From positions 16,271,314 through 16,335,313 of the forward strand of contig JBANSL010000003.1 in the NCBI GenBank assembly GCA_037127255.1: a DNA stretch of 64,000 nucleotides, read 5' to 3'. The DNA comes from Persicaria tinctoria. Its lineage: Eukaryota; Streptophyta; Magnoliopsida; Caryophyllales; Polygonaceae. Position 1 is the stretch's first letter. Each line of letters begins with the position of its first letter. A model generated the notes under the pieces. That model was not told the origin of the DNA. It did not search any database and saw nothing but the letters and a program-made list of their open reading frames with translations. Shown here one piece after another: positions 21,446 to 32,500 of this stretch. The translations under genes and the position numbers were made by a program.

Positions 21446-24400
21446 TCTAATTGAGGTTGTGGATGGCACTGAGGTTGTGGATGGCAAACTAATTGAGGAT
21501 CTTGTTACCGAGTATTTTAGGAACCTTTATACGATCCCCCTGAGCGATGACGGCCCTGTTGTGATGCCCAACAGTGCCTTCCCAGCTATTCCTGCGACAG
21601 TTTGGGATGGCATCTCAGGTATTGTGTCTGATAGCGAGGTCTCCTTGGTTGTTAAGGAGTTGGGTGCCTTCAAAGCGCCCGGTGTTGACGGCTTCCAGCC
21701 GGTCTTCTTCCAAAAATGTTGGGAGACGGTTGGAGGATCGGTTAAGAATTTCGTCAGAGATTTCTTTGCTTCCTCAACCTTGCCGATGGGAACCAATGAC
21801 ACGCTCATCGTCTTGCTCGCTAAAGTTTCCAAACCTGAGAGCATATCTCAATACCGTCCTATAAGCCTTTGCAACGTTATTTATAAGATTATCACCAAGG
21901 TTATGGTCAACCGGTTGAGACCTTTGCTGCCGAGCCTTATTGGTCCGATGCAGGGGAGCTTCTTGCCGGGGAGACTTATTACGGACAATATAGTCGTGAT
22001 GCAGGAGCTTGTGCATTCTATGAAAAAGAAAAGGGGTCGTAAGGGCTGGATGATCCTTAAAATCGATCTCGAGAAGGCCTACGATAGGCTTCGGTGGGAT
22101 TTCATCAAGGACACGCTCAAGGAGGCAGGGTTCCCGGAGTGTTGGATCAAATGGATTTCCGAGTGTGTGTGCACTGTCAGGTCGCGTGTGCTGATGAATG
22201 GGGAGCTTACAGAGGTGTTTGAGCTGAGCCGGGGTATTAGACAGGGAGACCCTATCTCCCCGTATTTGTTCATCCTTTGTATCGAGAGACTCAGTCATCT
22301 CATCCAAGGGGCTGTGGATGGGAGCGAATGGAAACCGATCAAAATCACTAGATCCGGCCCCGAGATTTCTCATGTTATGTTCGCTGATGACCTCATTCTT
22401 ACTGCTGAAGCGTCGGTTGAGCAAATGAAGATCATTAATGGGATCCTCGATAAGTTTTGTATGGCCTCTGGGCAAAAAGTTAATGCTGCGAAGTCAAAGC
22501 TTTTTGTCTCTGCTAATGTCGATAGCCATACCGTTGATGGGATCAGGAGGGAATGTGGGTTCGAGGTGACTACAAACCTCGGCAGCTACCTTGGGATGCC
22601 TGTGCTGCACAAGAGAATTATCGGTGAGACCTTCTCCCATATCATCGAGAAGGTCAAGGCCAAGCTCGCCGGGTGGAAGAGTAAGAGGTTAAGCTTCGCT
22701 GGCCGTGTTACGCTCACTAAGACGGTGTTGTGTTCTATTCCGGTCTACACTATGGCTACGGTGGCTCTCCCTAAGGCTACGTGTGACAAGATTGATAGTC
22801 TCTGCAAAAGCTTTATTTGGGGCGACAATGAAGACCACAGGCGGATGCATATGGTTGCTTGGTCGGAGATCTGTAGACCAAGAAGAGTAGGGGGGCTTGG
22901 GTTGCGCTCTATGAGTGAATTAAACCTTGATATCCTTGGTAAGCTTGCCTGGAGGTTTTTATATAGCAAAAATTCTGACATATGGAGTGTCATCTTGCAG
23001 GCCAAATACACTCGAAACCATAACTCGGCGGGTATTGCTTCCTCGGCTGTTTGGAATGGGCTCGTCAAAGGATTGAATGATGTTGTCATTCCTGGAACTC
23101 GGTGGGCTCTCGGGGATGGTCGTTCCATCCGTTTCTGGACCGACAAATGGATTGGGAATGAAAGACTTAGAGACATGGTGATCGGAGATGTGGCGGAAGG
23201 GATGGAATCCTGGACTGTTAGGGATGCCTGGGAGGATGGGAGTGGGTGGAACTCGACTGAATTGGCGCCCTTGCTGCCTACCGGAATGATGCTGAAACTC
23301 GCGGCGACTGCGGTTGTGGAGGACGACTCGGTTCAAGACACCCTGTGTTGGAGTGGCTCGAGTGATGGGCAATTTTCCATTAGTAATGCCTATGAACGCA
23401 TCATCAACACTACTGAATTTTGTTGTTTGGATACGCAGGTTTACATGAAGATTTGGAAGCTTAGAGTTACGGAGAGGGTGCGATGCTTTGTTTGGAGGCT
23501 GTTGAAGGGTGCTATCCTCACCAACGCCGAAAGGCTGCGTAGGCACTTGACCACCAGTGGGGAATGCTCAACCTGTCAAGGACATCGGGAGACTCTAATT
23601 CATCTTTTTCGCGACTGCACTTGCATTCGAGGTATGTGGGTTTCGGTTTATGGGGGAGTCAGTAATTTCAATTCGGTTCCCTTTGCAGAATGGATCAGAA
23701 GCAACTTGATGGACAGCAAACCGGGAAGGAATGGAATAGACTGGGCAAGCTGGTTCGCGACAGCACTCTGGTGGACGTGGAAGTGGAGAAACAACAGAAT
23801 CTTCAACAACAAGGAGATGCCGATCAACAAGGCTGAGTTCATTGATGACAGAGCAAAGGAGTATCGGAAAGCCGAAGGTACCACGGAGACTGGATTGGGA
23901 GGTGCTGAGAGGAATACGGTTATGGTGAGTTGGAGCAAGCCTAAGCGTGGTTGGGTGAAGTTCAACACTGATGGAGCGGTTAACGGTGAAGGGCTCGCTT
24001 CGGCTGGTGGAGTTCTTCGGCATGACGAGGGGACTTGGATTTGTGGATTCGGCCATAACATTGGGCGGTGCACTGTCCCCATGGCGGAGCTTTGGGGCAT
24101 CTTGGATGCTCTTCGGATAGCATGGGATGGTGGCTTTCGGAAGGTGTTGATTGAGACGGATTCTGCGCTTGCAGTGTCTCTAATCAAAGGTAGCATTTCG
24201 CATGGTCATCCACTCTTCAGCCTGGTACGGCAGTGCCAAGGCTTTTTTTGTCGGGATTGGGATATCCAATTCCACCATGTCTTCAGGGAAGCGAACACTG
24301 TCACCGACTCCCTCGCCGCTCTCGCTCTTTCTATGCACATAGGGCTGCACTTGTTTTCTTCGCCGCTTGCATGCGTCTGTTGTCTTGTTGATGAGGACTT

Positions 24401-24533
24401 TAGGGGCAGGGCCACTCCCCGTCTCATTCGCGTTTAGACGTTTTTCTATGGTTTGCTTGTAATCCTTACATTTCTGGTTTTTATTTACCGGTTCGGGGAG
24501 CCGTTTCTCCCTGTTTTCCCACCAAAAAAAAAA
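21446..24533 (+). mobile_element. 5'-truncated LINE in the 5'UTR exon of HSP20-like copy B
   Basis: Flanked by the exact repeat gcaagacagga (21435-21445 and 24534-24544), with an A run at the right end. Its position corresponds to about 16180 in copy A, in the 5'UTR exon. The insert is 3.09 kb, lacks the endonuclease end, and starts with a small direct duplication (gaggttgtggatggca twice within 21453-21486), typical of untidy LINE 5' junctions. Confidence 0.9.
21459..24437 (+). CDS. LINE ORF2 fragment: reverse transcriptase and RNase H
   Basis: An uninterrupted 992-codon frame inside the LINE at 21446-24533. Reverse transcriptase covers about residues 60-340: KAPGVDGFQPVFFQ, QYRPISLCNVIYKI, KIDLEKAYDRL, GIRQGDPISPYLF and the catalytic HVMFADDLIL. 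A zf-RVT-type region lies at about 640-735 (GECSTCQGHRETLIHLFRDC). A C-terminal RNase H covers about 835-960 (FNTDGAVNGEG with catalytic Asp, MAELWGILDAL, IETDSALAV). The endonuclease and ORF1 are absent because of 5' truncation, so it cannot move by itself. The ATG is not necessarily native; the frame is probably open from the truncation point. The lack of stops points to a young insertion. Confidence 0.85.
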   Translation: MDGTEVVDGKLIEDLVTEYFRNLYTIPLSDDGPVVMPNSAFPAIPATVWDGISGIVSDSEVSLVVKELGAFKAPGVDGFQPVFFQKCWETVGGSVKNFVRDFFASSTLPMGTNDTLIVLLAKVSKPESISQYRPISLCNVIYKIITKVMVNRLRPLLPSLIGPMQGSFLPGRLITDNIVVMQELVHSMKKKRGRKGWMILKIDLEKAYDRLRWDFIKDTLKEAGFPECWIKWISECVCTVRSRVLMNGELTEVFELSRGIRQGDPISPYLFILCIERLSHLIQGAVDGSEWKPIKITRSGPEISHVMFADDLILTAEASVEQMKIINGILDKFCMASGQKVNAAKSKLFVSANVDSHTVDGIRRECGFEVTTNLGSYLGMPVLHKRIIGETFSHIIEKVKAKLAGWKSKRLSFAGRVTLTKTVLCSIPVYTMATVALPKATCDKIDSLCKSFIWGDNEDHRRMHMVAWSEICRPRRVGGLGLRSMSELNLDILGKLAWRFLYSKNSDIWSVILQAKYTRNHNSAGIASSAVWNGLVKGLNDVVIPGTRWALGDGRSIRFWTDKWIGNERLRDMVIGDVAEGMESWTVRDAWEDGSGWNSTELAPLLPTGMMLKLAATAVVEDDSVQDTLCWSGSSDGQFSISNAYERIINTTEFCCLDTQVYMKIWKLRVTERVRCFVWRLLKGAILTNAERLRRHLTTSGECSTCQGHRETLIHLFRDCTCIRGMWVSVYGGVSNFNSVPFAEWIRSNLMDSKPGRNGIDWASWFATALWWTWKWRNNRIFNNKEMPINKAEFIDDRAKEYRKAEGTTETGLGGAERNTVMVSWSKPKRGWVKFNTDGAVNGEGLASAGGVLRHDEGTWICGFGHNIGRCTVPMAELWGILDALRIAWDGGFRKVLIETDSALAVSLIKGSISHGHPLFSLVRQCQGFFCRDWDIQFHHVFREANTVTDSLAALALSMHIGLHLFSSPLACVCCLVDEDFRGRATPRLIRV

Positions 24534-24544
24534 GCAAGACAGGA

Positions 24545-24579
24545 AACATGAGAGGAGGGTTTTTGCCGCTGCTAACTAG
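24545..24579 (+). promoter_or_regulatory. Remaining 5'UTR exon and donor of HSP20-like copy B
   Basis: Matches the end of the non-coding exon of copy A, with donor gctaacta|gtaagc near 24580. The base before GT changed from G to A compared with copy A, a mild weakening. The next acceptor in register is gcaacacag at about 35832-35840, so any transcript using it would remove an intron of about 11.3 kb that contains all the internal transposons. Confidence 0.45.
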
Positions 24580-25498
24580 TAAGCTTCAGCTTCGAATCTA
24601 GCTCTTGTTTTTGAGACAATTCACCACCATTTCGAATTCGTTGTCTAAATCTGTTATGGTAACCCCTTCCGCCATCTTTCTTCGCTATTGAATTTGCATT
24701 GAGTACTTGGTTCTTGTAGTTTGCCTTGATTTTGCTGTTGCTCCCACTTCCAATTTTGACAAAAAACTAGTTTCAATTGCTGTTAGTGAGTCTTGGATGC
24801 TGGCAGGTTGCGTTTTATCGTTACTTTCTCGTGGCGAATTTGACAAACTTAGATCTTCGTTCGTCTAAATTTCTCTTCGATGTCTGAGGGTTTTACGGGG
24901 GTGGGATTGGATCTTACTGCGACGACCTAGGTTAGGTTGGATCTCTAGCCACGAGCTGGATGCATTTGCAATCTGAGACTTGCAATGAGCGTGCGAGAGA
25001 TGGAGGAAGGAAGTTGATCGGGGTTGAAGATTAGGGATTTTCTGAAATTAAACAATGGGGCTATTTGCGGTTGGTGAATTAGGGTTAATGTTGGATTTTT
25101 AGAACTTAGTTTTGAATCTAGATTAGGGGGTCAATCTCCTAAAAGACTTTTAGAAAGTGTCATTGAATTCTTTTCTTTCTGATTCAAAAACAAAAGAATC
25201 CATTTCTTTCAAATGAAACCAACTTTCCTTTATTGCTTCTAAAGAGTCATCTAATTGGCATGTAGCGCGGGGATTCACCTCATAGCGCGCTCCATTTGTC
25301 CAACGGAATTTGCCGCCAAAAAAGGGGTTTGTATGAAAAGCCCCCTTCACCTGGTGTTCTACCTCGTAGCACTCTCCATTTGTCTGCAAGAAATCTGCAG
25401 AAATAGTCCCCTTTTTTGTCCGCAAATTTTCTAACAGACAAATGGAGAGCACTGTGGATGATTGGAGATCGTTTATAGGCAGATCCACTGCACACTAA

Positions 25499-25796
25499 GG
25501 GCTCGTTTGTTTAGATAACTAGGGAAAGGAAAGGTAAGGTATTGAATTTTACACATAAAATGTATATGATCACCAATTTTTGTGAGCTTGGAGGAGAGGA
25601 TGGAGGGGAATATTAGTCCATCCTAGAGGTATTAGTTACCCCCTCGAAATTAGGGAATAGAAGGGTAACACATTTGTATGGAAAATGGGAGAAGGAGGGG
25701 AATGATTAAAATATGAATCAATGAATCTTAACTTAAATATGGACTATATTTATGAGGGTAATCATTACTTTTCTCTACCAAAAAACAAACGGGAGC
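25499..25796. mobile_element. Tourist/PIF-Harbinger-type MITE
   Basis: A 298-bp insert absent from copy A. Ends are gggctcgtttgtttag and, as complement of the right end, gctcccgtttgtttttt. The flanking TAA at 25496-25498 and 25797-25799 is the three-base target duplication of PIF/Harbinger elements. Copy A shows the empty site. Confidence 0.85.
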
Positions 25797-25879
25797 TAAA
25801 TGGTAGTCCCCATTTTTAACAGCACAAATTAATAGTAGATTTGGCGCAAATTACATGGAAGATGGTATAGATTTTACCT

Positions 25880-25975
25880 AAACGTTCCGGAATGACTCAC
25901 CGAAAAAGACTTGTAGGTAGTACTCATAGGTCCGGTTCGATTCCCGGATGGCCGCTCTTTATTTACCAAATTCAA
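25880..25975 (+). mobile_element. Short tRNA-related SINE-like insertion
   Basis: A 96-bp insert bounded by an exact 16-bp repeat, ggtatagattttacct, at 25864-25879 and 25976-25991. Copy A has a single copy of this target. Inside, ggttcgattcc (25934-25944) is a perfect B box of a tRNA promoter, within a T-arm-like hairpin. A long target duplication and an internal tRNA motif point to a SINE or a retrotransposed tRNA fragment. Confidence 0.75.
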
Positions 25976-26273
25976 GGTATAGATTTTACCTTATTTTGCT
26001 GCACTTGATATTATGATCATGGAAAGATACGGGATGCGAAATCATCTCATAATCATAGGGGAGCTGGGGTTGGGACTAGAAGTTGGGGGTGCATGACGAT
26101 CTTGTGAAGAAGATGGAAATGGATTTTACTAGGTTAGTTCCAGGTGTGGGGAAGGTAATTGGAGGATTAGTGGCAATTTCCCTTTTTGTTACCTGAATTT
26201 GATATATTCCTACATGTGGTCAAAATTTCTGCCCTGCTGAGTTATCTCATTCCCTTCCCATTGACAAAGGATG

Positions 26274-26476
26274 TTGGATTCCCATTGCATTAACATATAA
26301 TGCAAATTAAAATTTGAGTATTTGGTTGTACAATTTAAAAGGTTCCTAAATTGTAATACATTCTAAAATAAAACACCTTGTAAATTTTTTTGAGCAAAAA
26401 CACCTTGTAAATTGTGGCAACCAAACAACCACTTTTTAATTTGCATTATAATTTAATGCAAATGGGAATCCAAACA
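26274..26476. mobile_element. MITE with inverted ends ttggattccc
   Basis: Inverted terminal sequences ttggattcccattgcatt at the left and, as complement of the right end, tttggattcccatttgcatt. Both continue into ataatgcaaattaaaa. It is about 200 bp and AT-rich inside. The target duplication is not clear, so the superfamily is undecided. Confidence 0.6.
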
Positions 26477-26590
26477 CACCCAAAAGTGTATGATTACATA
26501 ACTGTTAATGAACTCATGTGATGGTTTAGTGAAGAGTCTGTAAGTGGCATTTCTTGAACGGTCCAGCTGATAAGGGCCTTTTAAAAAATT

Positions 26591-28807
26591 GGCAAAAATG
26601 CATAAAATCACCCACTATTCATTGTTGTTTGCAAATAACCACCCCTTATTTAAAAATTGTCAAATAACCACCCATTATTCATTGTTGTTTGCAAATAACC
26701 ACCCCTTATTAAAAAAATGTCAAATAACCACTAATTAAATATAAGTTGTTTGCAACTAACCACCCATACCCCTTTTCTTGTTAAACCTCACTTAATTTAA
26801 TATGAAAAGACAATTATGCCTCTATTCTTTAATGTTTCATTTTTAGTAAAAAGACAATTACACTTCTCTTTGTTGCTTGATTTTTCAGGTATTACAATTG
26901 GACCTGTCAAATGGGTCATTCGGGTCGGGTCACTTCGGGTCCCGAGTAAAATGGGTTCCGGGTACATCCAGGTTGTCTCGAACCAGCGTTTGACCGAGTT
27001 TCGGGTCATTTTGGGTCGATTTTGGGTTTGTCAATTTTTTCTTTTTTAAATTAAAAAAAATCATGATTTGATAATTTTGGATAATTTTAAAATTCTACAA
27101 TTAAAGACGTTGTTCATAAATCATAGTTCTTTTAATTATATACTATATCTGATCTAAAATATTTTAATTTCATTATTTTTCATAATTTTTAATAAAATGT
27201 AATAATATATAAATATCAAAATTTTAAACAAATTTTTTTAAAATTTGATATTTTATATATTATTACATCTTATTAAAAACATTTGATTTTTATTATTTCA
27301 CGTAATTTTTAATAAAATGTAATAATATATAAAATATCAAATTTTTTCTTTTTAATAAAATGTAATAATATATGATTAATTTTGGGTCGGAATTTTTTTT
27401 TAAAAAAACATTTGATCATTCATTTTTTAATTTATTAAAAATGTTTTCCGAGTAATCGGGTAAATCAAATGTCCCGAAACCCATATTAAAAATTTATTTA
27501 AAAATTGACAAACCCAAAATCGACCCAAAATGACCCGAAACTCGGTCAAACCCGGGTTCGAGACAACCTAGATAAACCCGGGTTCGAGACAAGCTGGATA
27601 TACCCGGAACCCGTTTTACTCGGGACCCAAAGTGACCCGACCCGAATGACCCATTTGACATGTCTAATTGTAATACCTTAAAAATCAAACAAAGAGAAGT
27701 ATAATTGTCTTTTTACTAAAAATGAAACATTAAAGGATAAGGGTATAATTGTCTTTTCATATTAAATTAAGTATGGTTTAACAAGAAAATGGGTATGGGT
27801 GATTAGTTGCAAACAACCTATATTTAGGGGTCGTTTAGTATTGATATCTAGATATCAAGATATCAGATATCGATATCAGCTGATATCTTGATATCCTTGT
27901 TTGGAATGAAATTTCAGGATATCAAATATCACCCCTTAGCCCGAGTACGAGTATGCACCTGCAAAACCAATCGAAAACCCATCCAAATCAGCAATTAAAG
28001 AGACATTTATCAAGTAAAACCAACCTACAAACTCACAAGGCAAACACAGCACACAAGAATTGAAACAAAAAACGCAGCAAACAAACTGTAGCAATACAAG
28101 CCAAAAATCAGCACATATAGCAATTGAATTTCAGATTGTACAGGGCAAATACACAAGAATTTCATATGGTACAAGGCAGATAAAACGCAGCAAACAAACT
28201 GTAGCAATACTGCAATACAAGCCAAAAATCGAATTACAGATGCAAGCCAAAAATCGCAGCAAACAATGCACAAACCCTAGATTTCCCACAAAAAGAAAGA
28301 GGAGAGAGCGACCAAGCCTTAACGATTTCGCACATCCATAGCCCTAATTTCCAGATTAGGATTGTCCATTGATTCAAGCTAGATGAAGAGAAGAAGAAGA
28401 GAAGAGAAGGAGAGAAGAGATGAGCGTACCTGTTGAGAGCGCAGAGAGAGCCCAGACGCCAGACGGAAATATCACCCAATACCGCCCAATTAATCAGAAT
28501 ATCAAAATGGGAAGGAGATAGTTAAAAAGTGATATCAAGTATATCACTTGATATCGATATCTTTACATACCAAACACTGGACAATCCTTTACATACCAAA
28601 CACTGATATGGGCTGATATCTGATATCTGATATACTGATATCGATATCAAACGACCCCCTTAATGGGTGGTTATTTGACAATTTTTTAATAAGGGGTGCT
28701 TATTTGCAAACAACAATGAATAGTGGGTGGTTATTTGACAATTTTTTAATAAGGGGTGGTTATTTGCAAACAACAATGAATAGTGGGTGGTTTTATGCAT
28801 TTTTGCC
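26591..28807. mobile_element. Foldback Mutator-like element
   Basis: Flanked by the exact 9-bp repeat taaaaaatt at 26582-26590 and 28808-28816, the hallmark of Mutator-type transposition. Both ends start ggcaaaaatgcataaaa. The terminal inverted repeats are long: several hundred bases on the left, including repeated tgtttgcaaataaccaccc units and a gggtcattcgggtcgggtca block, mirrored at 27483-27826 and 28663-28807. A smaller inverted repeat fills the centre (27040-27480). No transposase is present, so it is non-autonomous. Its right arm is split by the element at 27827. Confidence 0.85.
27827..28659. mobile_element. Harbinger-like element nested in the MULE
   Basis: An 833-bp insert in the MULE right arm. 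Ends are ggggtcgttt and, as complement, gggggtcgttt, with gatatc-rich inner ends. The TTA target duplication lies at 27824-27826 and 28660-28662; the MULE left arm shows the uninterrupted sequence. Inside are repeats of gcagcaaacaaactgtagca and a stretch at about 28270-28440 resembling a gene 5' region. No transposase was recognised. Confidence 0.8.
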
Positions 28808-28842
28808 TAAAAAATTAGACTAGGGTATGTTTGGAAAATGCA

Positions 28843-29207
28843 TGTTTGAGTTATAAGTCGTCTGTATCACCACAATTTCAAATTGTAAGGCCTTATCAGC
28901 ACCACTACTTATAATACTATAAACATGTTTACCAAACAAACCCTAATAGGGCATAATCACTTTATTATGTTCTATGGATCATGAATTGATCAAATGTTAT
29001 AGAATGATAAAATGAATTGATCAAATGTTTGAGTTATAAGTCATCTGTATCACCACAATTTCATATGGTAAGGCCTTATCAGCACTTCAACTTATAATAC
29101 TATAAGCATGTTTACCGAACAAACCCTAATATGGCAAAATCACTTTATTATGCTCTATGGGTCATGAATTGATCAAATGTTATAGAATGATAAAATGAAA
29201 CACCTAT
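28843..29207. repeat. 183-bp tandem duplication
   Basis: The block starting tgtttgagttataagtc near 28843 is repeated from 29026 with a few changes, to about 29207. Shared internal landmarks are gtatcaccacaatttca, aaggccttatcagcac and aatgttatagaatgataaaa. It lies between the MULE and the hAT element and has no coding content. Confidence 0.75.
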
Positions 29208-29595
29208 GTATATAAACTTGGAAACTGCTACTTGTTAGCCCTACCGAATTCCTCTTGTGCTGCTATCACTGTCGATATGCTTTGCTCTTAACTGGTTGTT
29301 GCATTCATGATAACATTCTTCTTTCTGGACAAGTTTATGGTGTGTTCTGGATTTTGTTTACAATGGTTATAATCAGGGGCGGATCTACTGGAGAGCTCGA
29401 GGTTGCTGAAGCCCCCTCCGAGAAAAGGGTGTATGTATATTTTTATATCTGTTAATAATGTAATATACATATAAGTAAAGATAAAATAGGACACGGGAGG
29501 TGTTTACTTTGAAGGCTGTCAATTCCGGGTTCGATTCCGACTACCCGCACCTTTTGCATCGGTTTTTTTTTTTTTTTTTTGAAGCAAGATAAAAA

Positions 29596-32500
29596 TTAGG
29601 TTGGGTCTGCCAAGGCAGAGGCCCTTCCTAGTGCATCCTTCCGGACGAGAACACGCAGTTCTGGATCATCCTCACAGCAAGCGTCGGCAGGGGAGGCATG
29701 GGCACTACGCGCAAGGTAGTCAGCCACAGCATTCGATTCCCTGAAAATGTGACGAATAGTTATATGAGTAAAAGACGAAATATCAGCCAAAATATCCGCT
29801 TGTAGCATCTCGATCGACCAGGGACATTTCCAATCCCCAAGTAGTACATTTATCACCAACAGATTGTCTCCTTCAATCAGAAGGGTCGACAGGTTCAGTT
29901 CCTTAGCCCGTAACAGACCCATCCTGAGACCGAGGTTCTCTGCATAAATAACCGATATATTCGTACAAACAGATCTGCCAGCCGAGACAACTAAACCGTC
30001 AGAATCGCGGATGACAAATCCATAAGACGAGGTCCCATTCAGTGTCACCGAACCATCGAAATTTAGCTTGCAGCTATTCGGTGGTGGTTTGTCCCACTTC
30101 CCGGACCGATCCGGTCGACTGGCTTTCGACCCACTCATTCTAAGAGGCCGGTCCAGATTGCCACTACGACAGCTGGGTAGTGGTGTTAAAGGTGCCGCAG
30201 GGTCATCGTTTAGAAACTTGGATTGTATCCAAACGTGAGTAGTAGTGGTGTGTAACAGTAGAATATCATTAACTGTTACCTTTTTAGTGTGGTCGAAAAC
30301 CAGCTGGTTTCTAAAGAACCACATGGCCCACCAAGCTGAGGCTAGATTAGCAAAGGAGGAAGGCCCAATCGCAACTTTGATCGCAGTAAGAGGAAAAGCA
30401 TCGCCCATGCCACTGGCAGAAATATGTCTTGGAATATGGATATGTAAAGCTTTACGTAAGGCAGTAGCCATAGGGCAGCCGAGGAGGATGTGATATCTGG
30501 ATTCATTTGTATTGTCACAGAAAGCACAACCAGCAGGTACAGCGACATGCGACCTCTGTAATCTCGTCTTAGTCGGTAGACCGTCCCTGGATATTTTCCA
30601 TAGAAAGTGTCGCACCTTAGGTGGAACATCAAGATTCCATATCCACGCACAATCGAAATCTGACGACCCGGTGTGGGCAGATATGAAAGAGTTGGCGGAG
30701 GCGGTTGAGAACCAGCCATTTTTGCTTGGTCCCCAATATAGACGGTCTGTGATCGTGTTACTTGGTAAGGTGATACCCATGATGTGGTTAATATCATCTT
30801 TGGACAGCACACTATGTAGTGCGTCCATCATGAAGGGTTTGTTCCATTGCCTATTTGTGATGAAATGAGCCACCGAAACGCCTACCAGCTCAGCCGGTAT
30901 AGGTATCAGTGTTTTGGAACTCAAAGGCTTCTCAAAAGCCCAATTATGGGACCAGAAATCAATGGATTCCCCATTTCCAACACGCCATTGGAGACCTGGG
31001 AGGAACTGGTGCCTGATGGACATAAGACGGGACCATTGCCAAGAGGTATTACCCTTTTTGTTATAACTATACAAATCGTTCCCTTTCAGGTATTTCTGTG
31101 AGACGACTCGAACCCAGATGTTGTCTGGTTCTGCCAAGATCTACCAAAGAAGCTTCATTTGTAGCGCAATATTCATAGATTCTGCCTTATGAATCCCCAA
31201 GCCGCCCTTCATCGTGTCAGAACAGATTTTGTCCCAACTAATGAGTGGCGTGGCTTTGACAGTTTTGTTCCAAAAGAATTGTCTATATACTTTGTCAAGT
31301 TCATGAAGAACGTTGGATGGTAGGAGGAAAGCTTGCATTAGAAAGATTGGTTTGGCACTCAAGTTTGCTTTGATAAGCACCCGACGACCTTCGGCTGAAA
31401 GATTGGAAGCCTTCCATTTAGTGAGCTGATTTTTGGTCTTGAGGACCACATCAGCGAAGGTATCCTTATTGGTCCTACCGTTGACTACAGGGCAGCCCAA
31501 ATATTTGTCGAAATTGTTTGCCTGTGGAATACCAAGTACGGCAATTGTTGAAGCTACTGCGGCAGCAGTTGTGTTTGGAGATGCTTGGAAGCTAGATTTT
31601 AGCAGATTAACCTTTTGTCCTGAGATTAGATAGTATCTGTCTAGAATAGACGGTACAGAAGTGCATGCCGATTGTGAGGCCTTGCAAAAAATGAGAATAT
31701 CATCCGCAAAGGCAAGAAAAGGGATCTTGAATCCCTGCTGGCCAAAAGAAATGCCGAGGTCCTTGCTGGCAAGACCTTGGTTGTGCAACGTACGTGCTAG
31801 TACCTCAGATGCTAGGATAAAGAGAAAGGGGGAGAGCGGGTCTCCTTGTCTTAAGCCTCTAGTGGGTTGGAACACCGTGGTAGGTTCATCATTAACCAGG
31901 ACCGAGTAGGATACAGTTGAGACACATTCTTTTATTATATTAATGAACTGATCATTGAAACCGAACGTTGAAAGAACCTGGAACAGAAACGGCCATTTAA
32001 TACGGTCGTATGCTTTTTCCATATCAAGCTTTAGGGCAACCATGTCCGTCTTGCCTTTCTTCAGACGGAACGAATGCAATGCTTCATGAGCAATCAGAAT
32101 ATTGTCCTGAATAGCTCTCGCTTTGGTGAAAGCTCCTTGTAGGGGATGTATCAGTTTGTCGAAGATTTTCGTTAATCTTGCAGAAATTACTTTGGCTATG
32201 ATTTTATAGATAGTAGAGCATAAGCTAATTGGTCTATAGTGGTTAACTGCAGTCGCCACATCACATTTTGGTAAGAGCGTGATAAAGGTATGGTTTGTCT
32301 GACGTAGTAACCTGCCACTAGTGAAGAAAGCCTTCACGGCCTTTGTTACAGAAGGACCCACAGTGGGCCAGAACTTTTGGTAGAATCCGGCTGGGAAGCC
32401 GTCCGGGCCCGGAGCCTTGTCTGGGCTCATAGCAAATACAGCCGATTTTATCTCATTGTTTGTAACAGGGGCAGATAGCATATCATTGTCCGTCTGAGTA

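Noticed and set aside
21774..22475. 233-codon minus-strand frame in the first young LINE
   Set aside because: It is the antisense shadow of the reverse transcriptase domain and has no domain of its own.
22959..23546. 195-codon minus-strand frame
   Set aside because: Antisense of the LINE ORF2 between RT and RNase H; no family resemblance.
29506..29552. tRNA gene at the B-box-like gggttcgattcc
   Set aside because: Only a T-arm-like part is present; no acceptor or D arm pairs with it.
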